Source of the DNA: Acidobacteriota bacterium
GTDB taxonomy: Bacteria; Acidobacteriota; Vicinamibacteria; Vicinamibacterales; CAVVIG01
Assembly (NCBI GenBank): GCA_016195265.1
Contig: JACPZW010000073.1
Coordinates: forward strand, 68,798 to 132,797
DNA length: 64,000 bases
Direction of reading: 5' to 3'
Position 1 is the first letter of the stretch, and each line of letters begins with the position of its first letter. The notes under the pieces were generated by a model. That model worked only from the letters and a program-made list of their open reading frames with translations. It made no database searches and was not told the DNA's origin. Shown piece after piece: positions 51,291 through 59,271 of this stretch. Both the position numbers and the translations under genes were made by a program.

Positions 51291-52520
51291 TCAATGACTA
51301 CTGACGGCCGGGGTCTTCCCGGCGGCTTTCTGCCTCTGGTATTCCGCGAACGCCTCGCGCAGCTTCTGCACCGCGATCGTCTTCTCCGCCGGCGTGAGGA
51401 TGATTTGCCGCGACAGCACGACCGACATCGTGCCGGTGGGCGACGCGAGGAAGTCGTCCACGGTCCGGCCGAACCGGCTCTGCACGTCGTCGACCGCCGT
51501 GGAGAGATCGGGACCGATCTGCGCCGGGCTCTTCACGCCGAGCGCCGCGATCGAGTGACACACGAAGCAGCCGGTCTTCACGAACCACGCGCCCGGTCCG
51601 ATCTTCATCGCCTCTTCCGCCGCGCGTTCGCCGGCGGTCTGCGGATCGGTGCGCGGCGTGCCCGGCACCATCGCGGCGGGCACCGGCGACTTGCGCCACG
51701 ACAGGATCAGCATCGCGACCGCCTGCGCCTCCTTCGTCGTCAGGTTGAAGTTCGGCATCACCGTGTCGGTGACGAGCGCGCGCGGATCCTTGAGGTGCGC
51801 GACGTGCCACGCGAACGCGGTGCGCTGTCCCGAGAGCCGGCCGTACTCGTACTGTTCGGGCGCCTTGTCGCCGACGAAGGTGAGATCGGGGCCGATCGTG
51901 CCGCCGCGGCTGTTGATCACGTGGCAGGCGCGACAGCCGCGCGCGTTGACGATCTGCTTCGCGAGATTGATCATCTCGGCGCCCTTCGTCTCGCGGTCGT
52001 AGCGGTGACATGTGTTGCAGTTCATCTGCATCAGCGCCGCCTTGTTGTCGACGAGCGAGTACTCGGTGCCGAGCTGCGTGCCGAGCAGCGGCTCTTCCCA
52101 GTGCTCGACCGGTCCGTGCGCCGGACCGACGTCCACGGCCCATCCCTGTCCGCCGTGGCACGACGAGCAGCCGAACTTTTCGATCGGATGGCCCTTGAGC
52201 GGCTCCGCGGGATGGGTGCGGAACGGTTCTTCGGCCGCCTCGAATCCTTTCCAGGCCACCGCCTGGTGGCACGTGACGCAGCGGTCCGCGTGCCCGAGCG
52301 ACGGCACCCAGATCTGCTGCAGTCCCGACGGCACGGTGCGCGCTTTCTCGGCGCCGAGTTTTTCGGCCACGACGCGCCGGAACTGGTACTGGTAGTAGCG
52401 CCACTCGTGCTCGCGGTCGTTGATCGTGAACAGCACCGCGCCGACGACCAGCACTAGCCCGACAATCGCCAGCACGGGCTTGTCGAGACGCGGATACGGG
52501 GAATTCGTGCGCTGTTCCAT
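51291..52520 (-). CDS. membrane-anchored pentahaem cytochrome c
   Basis: A 409-residue protein with an N-terminal transmembrane anchor (VLAIVGLVLVVGAVLFTI) and five CxxCH motifs: CVTCH (81), CSSCH, CNTCH, CRACH and CFVCH. The last two are in mono-haem-type domains with CRACHVINSRGGTIGPDL and MPNFNLT. In this operon it should connect the Rieske/cytochrome b unit with NosZ in the periplasm, a place taken by NosC-type cytochromes in other clade II clusters. It lies between the cytochrome b gene and nosZ. Confidence 0.9.
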   Translation of the reverse strand: MEQRTNSPYPRLDKPVLAIVGLVLVVGAVLFTINDREHEWRYYQYQFRRVVAEKLGAEKARTVPSGLQQIWVPSLGHADRCVTCHQAVAWKGFEAAEEPFRTHPAEPLKGHPIEKFGCSSCHGGQGWAVDVGPAHGPVEHWEEPLLGTQLGTEYSLVDNKAALMQMNCNTCHRYDRETKGAEMINLAKQIVNARGCRACHVINSRGGTIGPDLTFVGDKAPEQYEYGRLSGQRTAFAWHVAHLKDPRALVTDTVMPNFNLTTKEAQAVAMLILSWRKSPVPAAMVPGTPRTDPQTAGERAAEEAMKIGPGAWFVKTGCFVCHSIAALGVKSPAQIGPDLSTAVDDVQSRFGRTVDDFLASPTGTMSVVLSRQIILTPAEKTIAVQKLREAFAEYQRQKAAGKTPAVSSH

Positions 52521-52551
52521 AAGGTCAGCCTTCAGCTCTCAGTGCCTCTCT

Positions 52552-52576
52552 CACCAGCCACCAGCCACCAGCCACC
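52552..52576. repeat. CCAGCCA repeat between cytochrome b and cytochrome c genes
   Basis: Three to four CCAGCCA words ending at the stop codon of the cytochrome b gene (52576). Same family as 3714-3744 and 11034-11119. Confidence 0.85.
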
Positions 52577-53931
52577 TACAATCTCGTCGGAATCTCCGGC
52601 CACGCCTGCCACGGCCAGTAGAAGTTCCAGTACGGCCCGCGGCAGAAGGTGCCGATCAGCGTGAAGACGATCACGATCGCCACGATCGCCAGGAAGGCCG
52701 CGTTCTGCGCGCGGCGCGTCCGCGGGAGCCAGACGCCGGCGGCGGCAAGCGGACTCTTGTCGATCCACGGCCACAGCGTCAGCAGCGTGACCAGCAGTCC
52801 AGGCAGCACGACGCCGCCGATAAACGCGCCGTTGATCGTGAACGAGCCGATCCGGATCGTCGTGTCCGTGACGATCTCCTGCAGCCACAGGAAGTACCAG
52901 GGCGCCTTGGCCGGATTCGGCGTGACGAGCGCGTTGGCCGCTTCCTCGAGCGGCGACCGCGCGTAGACGGCGAGCAGACTGAGCACCGCAATCGTGCCCA
53001 GCACGACGATGGCGATGCGCCGCGTCAGATCGGGGACGGAGTTGACGGTCAGATCCGGCGCCTCGATCGTGGACGTCCGCACCGCGGGCGCCGTGCCGCG
53101 CGCAACGCCGAGCAGCGTGTAGGTCTTCGTCTTGACGGGCGTGGTCTCGATCCGATCGCCGAGCAGCGCGACCGCATCGGCTTTCGCGAGGCCGCCGTCC
53201 TTGCGGACGCGCCACATGTGATAGAGGAACAACCCGCCGAGCGCGCCCGGCAGCACGATGACGTGCAGCACGTAGAAGCGAATCAGCGTCGGCTGATCGA
53301 TCGCGCGGCCGCCGAGCAGCAGCTCGCGCACCGTCGGTCCGATCACGGGAATGGACGAGGCGATGTTCGTGCCGACGGTCACGGCCCAATACGCCAGCTG
53401 ATCCCACGGCAGCAGGTAACCGGTGAACGACAGCAGCAGCGTGAGCAGGAACATCGCCACGCCGATCACCCAGTTCCATTCGCGCCGCTGTCCCTGGCCG
53501 ACGCCGTTCTTATAGGCGCCGGTGAGGAACACGCGGATCAGGTGCAAGAACACGGCGGCGACCATCAGATGCGCGGCCATGCGATGGACCGATCGGATCC
53601 ACGATCCGAACGTCACGGCGAATTCGATGTCCTTGATCGAGGCGTACGCGCGCTCCACCGACGGCACGTAGAGGAACAGCAGCGGCCCGCCCGAGAGCGT
53701 CAGCAGCAGCAGAAGCGCCGCGGACGTCGTCCCGAGCCAGAACGAATACGTCCAGTCCATCGACGGCTTGTAGGTCTTGGCCGGGAACCAGTGCAGCAGG
53801 AAGTTCGAGACGATCGCGTCCCCCGACTGGCGATCGGTCTGCGGCCGTACGCTCCAGAATGGGCGCGGGTGCACGCCGGGCGCGGTCGCAGTCTGACGCG
53901 GGACGCCTGGAGAGGTGGTCGTCTGTGCCAT
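52576..53931 (-). CDS. cytochrome b/b6-type quinol oxidoreductase subunit
   Basis: A 451-residue membrane protein joining the haem-bearing N-terminal part (SVHRMAAHLMVAAVFLHLIRVF, GYLLPWDQLAYWAVTVG, RFYVLHVIVLPGALGGLFLYHMWR, with the paired histidines) and the PEWY-like C-terminal part, here as TPNPAKAPWYFLWLQE. It carries out menaquinol oxidation with the Rieske protein encoded next to it. Together with the pentahaem cytochrome it forms a bc-like complex dedicated to N2O reduction. It starts three bases after the Rieske stop. Confidence 0.93.
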   Translation of the reverse strand: MAQTTTSPGVPRQTATAPGVHPRPFWSVRPQTDRQSGDAIVSNFLLHWFPAKTYKPSMDWTYSFWLGTTSAALLLLLTLSGGPLLFLYVPSVERAYASIKDIEFAVTFGSWIRSVHRMAAHLMVAAVFLHLIRVFLTGAYKNGVGQGQRREWNWVIGVAMFLLTLLLSFTGYLLPWDQLAYWAVTVGTNIASSIPVIGPTVRELLLGGRAIDQPTLIRFYVLHVIVLPGALGGLFLYHMWRVRKDGGLAKADAVALLGDRIETTPVKTKTYTLLGVARGTAPAVRTSTIEAPDLTVNSVPDLTRRIAIVVLGTIAVLSLLAVYARSPLEEAANALVTPNPAKAPWYFLWLQEIVTDTTIRIGSFTINGAFIGGVVLPGLLVTLLTLWPWIDKSPLAAAGVWLPRTRRAQNAAFLAIVAIVIVFTLIGTFCRGPYWNFYWPWQAWPEIPTRL

Positions 53932-53934
53932 GAC

Positions 53935-54441
53935 CTACACCGTGAGGCGGAAGTCGTGCTCGACTTCGCGCGCGAGATCGGCCACGAGCTGCCCGTCGTC
54001 CGAGGCGAGCGACAGGTGATACCAAGCCAGCGGCTTCGGCGCCGGCCCGGAGACGTTCGAGCCGTCGCCGTTGTATTTCGATCCGTGGCACGGACACTGG
54101 AAGCGGTGCGTCAGCCGGAGCGCCTTTCCGCCGACCTGCTGCGTCTCGGGCGAGGACAGGGCTTCGGCGCGCGCCGTGCACCCGAGGTGCGTGCAGACGG
54201 CGGAGATCGCGTGAAAGGTGTTGCCCTCGCGGAACACGAAGAGCCGCTCGTCTGGCAGGAATTTCAGGCCGTCTGGGAATTCCGCGACCGGGCCGAGCTT
54301 CACCGTCGTCGGCGCGTCGTAGGACACGTTCGGGACGAGCGATCGCAGCGACGCCGACGCCTGGTACGCGATCGCCGCGATGCCGGCGCCGGTGCCGACT
54401 CTGAAGATGAAATCCCGTCGATCGACTGCGTGTTCGCTCAT
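53935..54441 (-). CDS. Rieske [2Fe-2S] protein
   Basis: A 168-residue protein. The N-terminus has a Tat-like motif and anchor (DRRDFIFRVGTGAGIAAIAY). The cluster ligands are C83-x-H85-x2-C88 (CTHLGC) and C116-x-C118-H119 (CPCHGSKY), with the disulfide pair C88/C118 as in bc-complex Rieske proteins. It takes an electron from quinol and passes it to the cytochrome c. Start ATG 54441 overlaps the stop of the upstream flavoprotein by ATGA. Confidence 0.94.
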   Translation of the reverse strand: MSEHAVDRRDFIFRVGTGAGIAAIAYQASASLRSLVPNVSYDAPTTVKLGPVAEFPDGLKFLPDERLFVFREGNTFHAISAVCTHLGCTARAEALSSPETQQVGGKALRLTHRFQCPCHGSKYNGDGSNVSGPAPKPLAWYHLSLASDDGQLVADLAREVEHDFRLTV

Positions 54442-56396
54442 GGCTGCTCCGTAATCGTGAATCGCTCCATCGTCATCGCGTCGGTCGGGCACCGGATCGC
54501 GCACAGCCCGCACCGGATGCACCGGTCGTCGTCTTTCACCATCGCGGCCAGCGGAAGGCCGTCGCCTTCGGCGCGGGCGACGAGCGACGCGCGCGTGTCG
54601 GCGTCGAGATCGAGCTGGTCGAGCGGCACGAACGCCAGGCAGTACTCCGGACAGACGTCGACGCAGCGGTTGCAGATGACGCACTTCTCCGGGTCGTAGA
54701 TCGTCTGGATGTGGCACACGAGACAGCGCGCCGCCTGAAGTCGCGCTTCGCGCTCGTCGTAGCCGGTTTCCACCTCAGCGATGCCCGTGCGGCGTCCGAC
54801 GTCGAGCGTCGGCGCCGCCTGCCGATCGAGCGCCTCGAAGCCCGCGATCATCCGGTAGGCGCGCGACGGCATGTGTTCGATGTCGATCTGTAGGGCGGGT
54901 CCTTTCGAACCTGCCGGGTCATGTAGGGCGGGTCCTTTCGGACCCGCCTGACCGATCAGGTACCGATGAATCGATCGCGCCGCGCGCTTGCCGTTCGCGA
55001 CCGCTTCGATCAAGTTGCGCGGGCCGAACGCGACGTCGCCGCCGGCGAACACGCCGGGCACGGACGTGGAGAGCGTGTCGGCGTCGATCCGAATCGTGCC
55101 GCCCGGCGTCAGCGCGACGCCGTCAGCCGGTGTCAGAAAGGACAGGTCCGGCTTCTTGCCGATCGCGAGGATGCACGAATCGGCCTCGAGCGTGACGAGA
55201 TCGCTGTCGTCGTACTGCGGAGCAAAGCGGCCGTTGGCGTCGAAGACCGACGTGACGCGCCGCAGAGCGATCGTCTGCAGGCGCCCGGATCCGACGAACC
55301 GCGCCGCGCCGCGCCGGGTGACGAACGTCACGCCTTCCTTGCGCGCCTCCTCGAATTCCTCGTGGCCCTGCGTCGTCCGCAGGACCGGCATCTCGTCGAA
55401 GTTCTCGAGCGAGACGACCGTCACGTCACGCGCGCCGCCGCGAATCGCCGCACGAGCGGAGTCCAGCGCTTCCTTCACGCGCGCCTCCGCCGCCGCGGTC
55501 GCGCCGGCGTCGACCGTGCTGCCGTCCGCTCGCATCGCGGTCCTCGCTGCATCGAACGCGACGAAGCCGCCGCCGATGACGACGATGCGCCGGCCGAGAT
55601 CCATGCGATAGCCGCGGTTCACGTTGAGCAGGTAGTCGACAGCCTTGACGACGCCGTCGAGCTCGACGCCTGGGACGTCAAGGTCGCGTCCCTTCGAAAC
55701 GCCGACCGCCAGAAAGATCGCCGCGAAGCCGAGGGCCTTCAGCTGTGAGAGACCAAAGTCGGATGACAGCGGCGTGTTCAGCTTGAGCTGCACGCCGAGG
55801 CCGAGAATCTTGTCGATCTCCGCGCGGATCAGCGTCCGCGGCAACCGGTACTCGGGGATGCCGAAGCGGACCATGCCGCCCGGTTCGGCGGCGGCTTCGA
55901 AGACCGTCACGTCGTAGCCGAGCAGCGCGAGATCGTGCGCAGCCGACAGGCCCGCGGGTCCGGCGCCGACGATGGCGACCTTGCGCCGGCTTCCCTTCGC
56001 GGTCGCCTCGCCGGCGCTCCTGAACAACTTGAGCGGCGCCTGATTGACGTAGCGATTGCCTTCGGCGATCGGCGCGTCGCGGAGGCGATCCTGCGTGTCG
56101 GGCCGCGTGGACTCGGCGCCGTACTTTTCCGTGACGAAGCGCTTCAGCGTGCGAATCGCGACGGCGCCGTCGATCGCGCCGCGGCGGCACGCGTCCTCGC
56201 ACGGCGCGGCGCAGACGCGCCCGCAGATCGACGCGAACGGATTCGGCGCGCGCGCGACGAGAAACGCGTCCTCATCGCGGCCCTCGGCGATCAGCTGGAC
56301 GTAGCGGCCCGCGTCCGTATTCACCGGACACGCGCTCTGACACTTCACCTGCGCTTTCCAGTGGTCGACGTCGGGAAACCGGACGGGAATCGTCAT
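54438..56396 (-). CDS. flavin- and Fe-S-containing oxidoreductase (GltD-like), first gene of the nos operon
   Basis: A 652-residue cytoplasmic protein. The N-terminus has a GltD-type cysteine group (CQSACPVNTDAGRY, ICGRVCAAPCEDAC), two dinucleotide domains follow (VAIVGAGPAGLSAAHDLA, RRIVVIGGGFVAFDAARTA), and the C-terminus carries two [4Fe-4S] ferredoxin motifs (CVICNRCVDVCPEYC, CIRCGLCAIRCPTDA). Similar proteins accompany some Rieske/cyt b clade II nos clusters and may give electrons from NAD(P)H or ferredoxin to the quinone pool. Residues about 483-503 (AGPKGPALHDPAGSKGPALQ) come from two in-frame palindromic elements, just before the ferredoxin domain. The TATGAC operator is 54 bases upstream of the ATG. 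Confidence 0.85.
   Translation of the reverse strand: MTIPVRFPDVDHWKAQVKCQSACPVNTDAGRYVQLIAEGRDEDAFLVARAPNPFASICGRVCAAPCEDACRRGAIDGAVAIRTLKRFVTEKYGAESTRPDTQDRLRDAPIAEGNRYVNQAPLKLFRSAGEATAKGSRRKVAIVGAGPAGLSAAHDLALLGYDVTVFEAAAEPGGMVRFGIPEYRLPRTLIRAEIDKILGLGVQLKLNTPLSSDFGLSQLKALGFAAIFLAVGVSKGRDLDVPGVELDGVVKAVDYLLNVNRGYRMDLGRRIVVIGGGFVAFDAARTAMRADGSTVDAGATAAAEARVKEALDSARAAIRGGARDVTVVSLENFDEMPVLRTTQGHEEFEEARKEGVTFVTRRGAARFVGSGRLQTIALRRVTSVFDANGRFAPQYDDSDLVTLEADSCILAIGKKPDLSFLTPADGVALTPGGTIRIDADTLSTSVPGVFAGGDVAFGPRNLIEAVANGKRAARSIHRYLIGQAGPKGPALHDPAGSKGPALQIDIEHMPSRAYRMIAGFEALDRQAAPTLDVGRRTGIAEVETGYDEREARLQAARCLVCHIQTIYDPEKCVICNRCVDVCPEYCLAFVPLDQLDLDADTRASLVARAEGDGLPLAAMVKDDDRCIRCGLCAIRCPTDAMTMERFTITEQP
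54890..54948. repeat. two direct palindromic elements in frame inside the nos-operon flavoprotein
   Basis: 54890-54915 and 54923-54948 have GTAG ends and GGCGGGTCC arms around TTTC; the first has one mismatch pair (GAACCTGCC). They encode two copies of the peptide GPKGPAL/GSKGPAL on the minus strand. Confidence 0.95.
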
Positions 56397-56442
56397 CTCG
56401 CTCCTGCTACCCCCAGCTTGGTTTCGGCACGCTGGCGATACC

Positions 56443-56458
56443 TATGACCAAGGTCATA
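56443..56458. promoter_or_regulatory. TATGAC-N4-GTCATA operator of the nos operon
   Basis: TATGACCAAGGTCATA, perfect inverted repeat with a four-base spacer, centred 54 bases upstream of ATG 56396. Confidence 0.78.
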
Positions 56459-56676
56459 CCGGCCGCCGGACTTCCGTAAAGTTCCGCAGCAGTGCGAGAA
56501 ATCCCCCACTCAGACTCCGGTTCCTCGTCTCGCCTGTACTCGCTGAGCACCATCGTTTTCCTGAGCTTTCTGCCGAAATCGCTCGTGTGACTGATTCCGT
56601 CACGGCGTGCGCCAGCGATGCAGATTGGCAAATACGGGGCCACGTCGCTCGCCACAACCTGGCCCGGTTTTCGCTA

Positions 56677-56692
56677 GATGACGGCCGTCATA
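56677..56692. promoter_or_regulatory. TATGAC-type operator of the radical SAM gene
   Basis: GATGACGGCCGTCATA; the inner 14 bases ATGACGGCCGTCAT are a perfect palindrome. Centre is 54 bases upstream of the preferred start ATG 56739. One outer base (G for T) differs from the other three copies. Confidence 0.75.
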
Positions 56693-56738
56693 CGCACGCG
56701 TCGAGGGCGTGCACGAGACTGATCACATGAGGAGACCG

Positions 56739-57866
56739 ATGACCCCGTTGCCGAAGCCCGCTGCGCTGCCGCCGTTCGACTTCGATCGAGCGCCCTTTCT
56801 CGTGATCTGGGAAGTCACGCGGGCGTGCGCGCTCGCGTGCGTCCATTGCCGCGCTGACGCGATCCCGTGCCGCGATTCGCGCGAGCTGACGACCGAAGAA
56901 GGCTTCAGGCTGATCGATCAGGTGCGCGCCCTCGGCGCCACGCCGCCGCTCTTCGTCCTGACCGGCGGTGATCCGATGCGCCGGCCCGACCTCGCCGAGC
57001 TGGTCCGCCATGCATCGAGCGTGGGCCTCACGGTGGCGCTGACACCAAGCGGCACGGCGGCCGCGACACGCGCGCGGCTCGCCGAGCTGAAGGACGCGGG
57101 GCTCTCGCGCGTGGCGGTCAGCCTGGACGGTCCGACACCAGACGCGCACGATGCCTTCCGCCGCGTGCGCGGATCGTACGCGTGGACCCTGCGGATCATC
57201 GAGGCGACGCTCGAGCTCGGGCTGCCGCTGCAGATCAACTCGACCATCAGCAAGCTGACGCTGCCCTACCTCGAGACCATGGCCGACCTCATGTCGCACA
57301 TGCCCGTCACGCTGTGGGCGCTCTTCTTTCTCATTCAGACCGGCCGCGGCGCGAGCCTCGATCAGATCACGGCCGAGGAATGCGAGCGCGTCCTGAACTT
57401 CCTGTACGACCTGTCCCTCACGTCCCCCTTCGGCATCAAGACCACCGAAGCGCCGCACTATCAGCGCATCGTCTGGGAGCGCGAACATGCGCGACGGGCG
57501 CAGGGCCTGCCGACGCGCTCCGTCGAACGGAAGCGGCAATTGCGCGCGCCGAGGAGCGTCGGCGACGGCAACGGTTTCGTGTTCGTCGATCACGTGGGCA
57601 ACATCTGTCCCAGCGGATTTCTGCCGGTCCAGCGCGGCAACGTCAGGACGACGAACATCGGCGGCGTGTACAGGACCGATGACGTGTTCACGCGCTTGCG
57701 CGACCCGAACGCGCTGATGGGCAATTGCGGGCGCTGCCGATTTCGCGCAATCTGCGGCGGATCGCGATCGCGCGCGTTCGCGGCGACCGGCGCGGTGATG
57801 GCGTCCGATCCGCTCTGCGCGTACGATCCAGGGGAGGTGACCGAGGCCGTCGTCAGTCACGCATGA
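56739..57866 (+). CDS. radical SAM/SPASM protein, NirJ/AhbD-like (TIGR04053 type)
   Basis: A 375-residue protein. I choose ATG 56739 because AGGAGA precedes it by five bases; GTG 56709 is in frame. The SAM cluster motif is C30-x3-C34-x2-C37 (CALACVHC), followed by FVLTGGDPMRRPDL. The C-terminal SPASM part has CPSGFLPVQRG and NCGRCRFRAICGG for auxiliary clusters. This group includes haem d1 and alternative haem enzymes. With denitrification genes around, tetrapyrrole modification is a fair guess, but no NirS is seen here. It overlaps the next gene by ATGA and has its own TATGAC site. Confidence 0.82.
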   Translation: MTPLPKPAALPPFDFDRAPFLVIWEVTRACALACVHCRADAIPCRDSRELTTEEGFRLIDQVRALGATPPLFVLTGGDPMRRPDLAELVRHASSVGLTVALTPSGTAAATRARLAELKDAGLSRVAVSLDGPTPDAHDAFRRVRGSYAWTLRIIEATLELGLPLQINSTISKLTLPYLETMADLMSHMPVTLWALFFLIQTGRGASLDQITAEECERVLNFLYDLSLTSPFGIKTTEAPHYQRIVWEREHARRAQGLPTRSVERKRQLRAPRSVGDGNGFVFVDHVGNICPSGFLPVQRGNVRTTNIGGVYRTDDVFTRLRDPNALMGNCGRCRFRAICGGSRSRAFAATGAVMASDPLCAYDPGEVTEAVVSHA

Positions 57867-59194
57867 GGACACAGGATCGCGACCCTGATAGGGTCGCGCT
57901 ATATGGCACGCCGGTCACGCTACCAATCACCTCCGCACAGCCCATGGTGCCGGCGCGGGCCGTGCCGCTTCTCTATCTCGGCACCGCGCACGTCGCGCTC
58001 GCGCTCGCCTGCTTCGTCTCCGCGTGGTGGCCGCGCACGGTCGCCGGGTTCTTCTATCACGCGTGGATGGTCGGCGTCGTCCATCTCGTCACGCTCGGCT
58101 GGATCACGTTCTCGATCCTCGGCGCGATCTATATCGTCGGACCGGCGGCGCTGCGGATGCCGATGCCCGCCCGTCGAGCTGACTACGTCGCGTACGCATT
58201 CGCGGTCGTCGGCCTCATCGGCATGGTCACCCATTTCTGGATGCGGGAGTACGGCGGTATGGCGTGGTCCGCGTCGACCGTGGCGGGCGGCGCGATCTAC
58301 GTCGTGGCCCGGGTGGCGCGCGAGGTCAGGTCCGCCGGCGCGGGCGCGCCCGTCAGACTCCACATCACGCTGGCGTGCGTCAATTTCGCGATCGCCGCGT
58401 CGATGGGCCTCCTCATCGGCTTCGATAAGGCGTACCACTTCCTGCCGGGCTTCGTGCTGTCGAACGTCTACGCGCACGCGCATCTCGCCGCGCTCGGATG
58501 GGCGACGATGATGGTCGTCGGCGTCGGGTACCGGATGCTGCCGATGGCGCTGCCGTCGCGGATGCCGGCGGGCCCGACGACGTACGCGAGCGCGGTGCTG
58601 CTCGAGATCGGCGTGCTCGGGTTGTTCGTCTCGCTGTTGTCCAGCAGCGCGTGGACGCCGGTGTTCGGCGGCTTCATCGTCGCGGGACTCGCGGCATTCG
58701 CGTCGCACGTGATCTGGATGGTGCGATCGCCGGCGCCGAAACCGCACGGCGCGCCGCGAATCGACTTCGGCGTGCTGCATGCCGCCGGCGCGGGCCTCTC
58801 GCTGCTCACGGCGGTCGGGATCGGCGTCACGCTGCTCGTCGCACCGGTCTCGGCGCGCACGCTGCCGCTGGCGGCCGCGTACGGCGTGTTCGGCCTCCTG
58901 GGCTTTCTCTCGCAGATGGTCGTCGCGATGGAGGCGCGGTTGCTGCCGCTCGTCGCGTGGTACTGGGCGTACGCGCGCAGCGGGTACCACACGCCGCCGC
59001 CGTCACCACTCGCGATGCGCGATCGCTCGCTTCAAGCGATCGTGTTCGGCGGATGGACGATCGGCGTGCCGGCGCTCGCAGCCGGACTGTATCTGGAGTC
59101 GCCGGCGCTTGTTGCGACAGGCGCGTGGTCGCTACTCGCCGCGGTCCTCATCGGAACGCTGGACAACATCCTCGTCCTCACGACAGCGCGGTGA
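57863..59194 (+). CDS. polytopic membrane protein, COX1/NnrS-like
   Basis: A 443-residue protein with about 12 hydrophobic segments. Histidines at regular places (FFYHAWMVGVVHLVTLGWI, VTHFWM, LHITLACVN, AYHFLPGFVLSNVYAHAHLAALGW) recall the haem-binding helices of the haem-copper oxidase superfamily and of NnrS, but the Cu-B ligand set is not complete by eye. NnrS-like proteins protect cells from NO metabolism. Start ATG 57863 overlaps the radical SAM stop (ATGA), so it shares the TATGAC-controlled promoter. A GCGACCC/GGGTCGC hairpin lies in its first codons (57877-57895). Function is inferred from context. Confidence 0.65.
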   Translation: MRTQDRDPDRVALYGTPVTLPITSAQPMVPARAVPLLYLGTAHVALALACFVSAWWPRTVAGFFYHAWMVGVVHLVTLGWITFSILGAIYIVGPAALRMPMPARRADYVAYAFAVVGLIGMVTHFWMREYGGMAWSASTVAGGAIYVVARVAREVRSAGAGAPVRLHITLACVNFAIAASMGLLIGFDKAYHFLPGFVLSNVYAHAHLAALGWATMMVVGVGYRMLPMALPSRMPAGPTTYASAVLLEIGVLGLFVSLLSSSAWTPVFGGFIVAGLAAFASHVIWMVRSPAPKPHGAPRIDFGVLHAAGAGLSLLTAVGIGVTLLVAPVSARTLPLAAAYGVFGLLGFLSQMVVAMEARLLPLVAWYWAYARSGYHTPPPSPLAMRDRSLQAIVFGGWTIGVPALAAGLYLESPALVATGAWSLLAAVLIGTLDNILVLTTAR

Positions 59195-59271
59195 GGCGAC
59201 AGCGGAATCACGCCCGTCAGAGATGATTCCCTCGCGTTGCCGATCCTCAATGTCCGTGTTACGGTGAGTGA

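Larger units (their letters stand above)
56397..56738. other. divergent regulatory region between the nos operon and the radical SAM gene
   Basis: These 342 bases contain no gene I can support. An 82-residue frame on the minus strand lacks a ribosome-binding site and family likeness. Two TATGAC-type palindromes lie near its two ends (56443-56458, 56677-56692), each about 54 bases from the start codon it faces, so each direction appears to have its own site. The middle 220 bases show nothing recognisable. Confidence 0.7.

Noticed and set aside
56407-56655. 82-residue frame upstream of the nos operon
   Set aside because: It has no ribosome-binding site or recognisable fold and contains the operator at 56443-56458; more likely noncoding.
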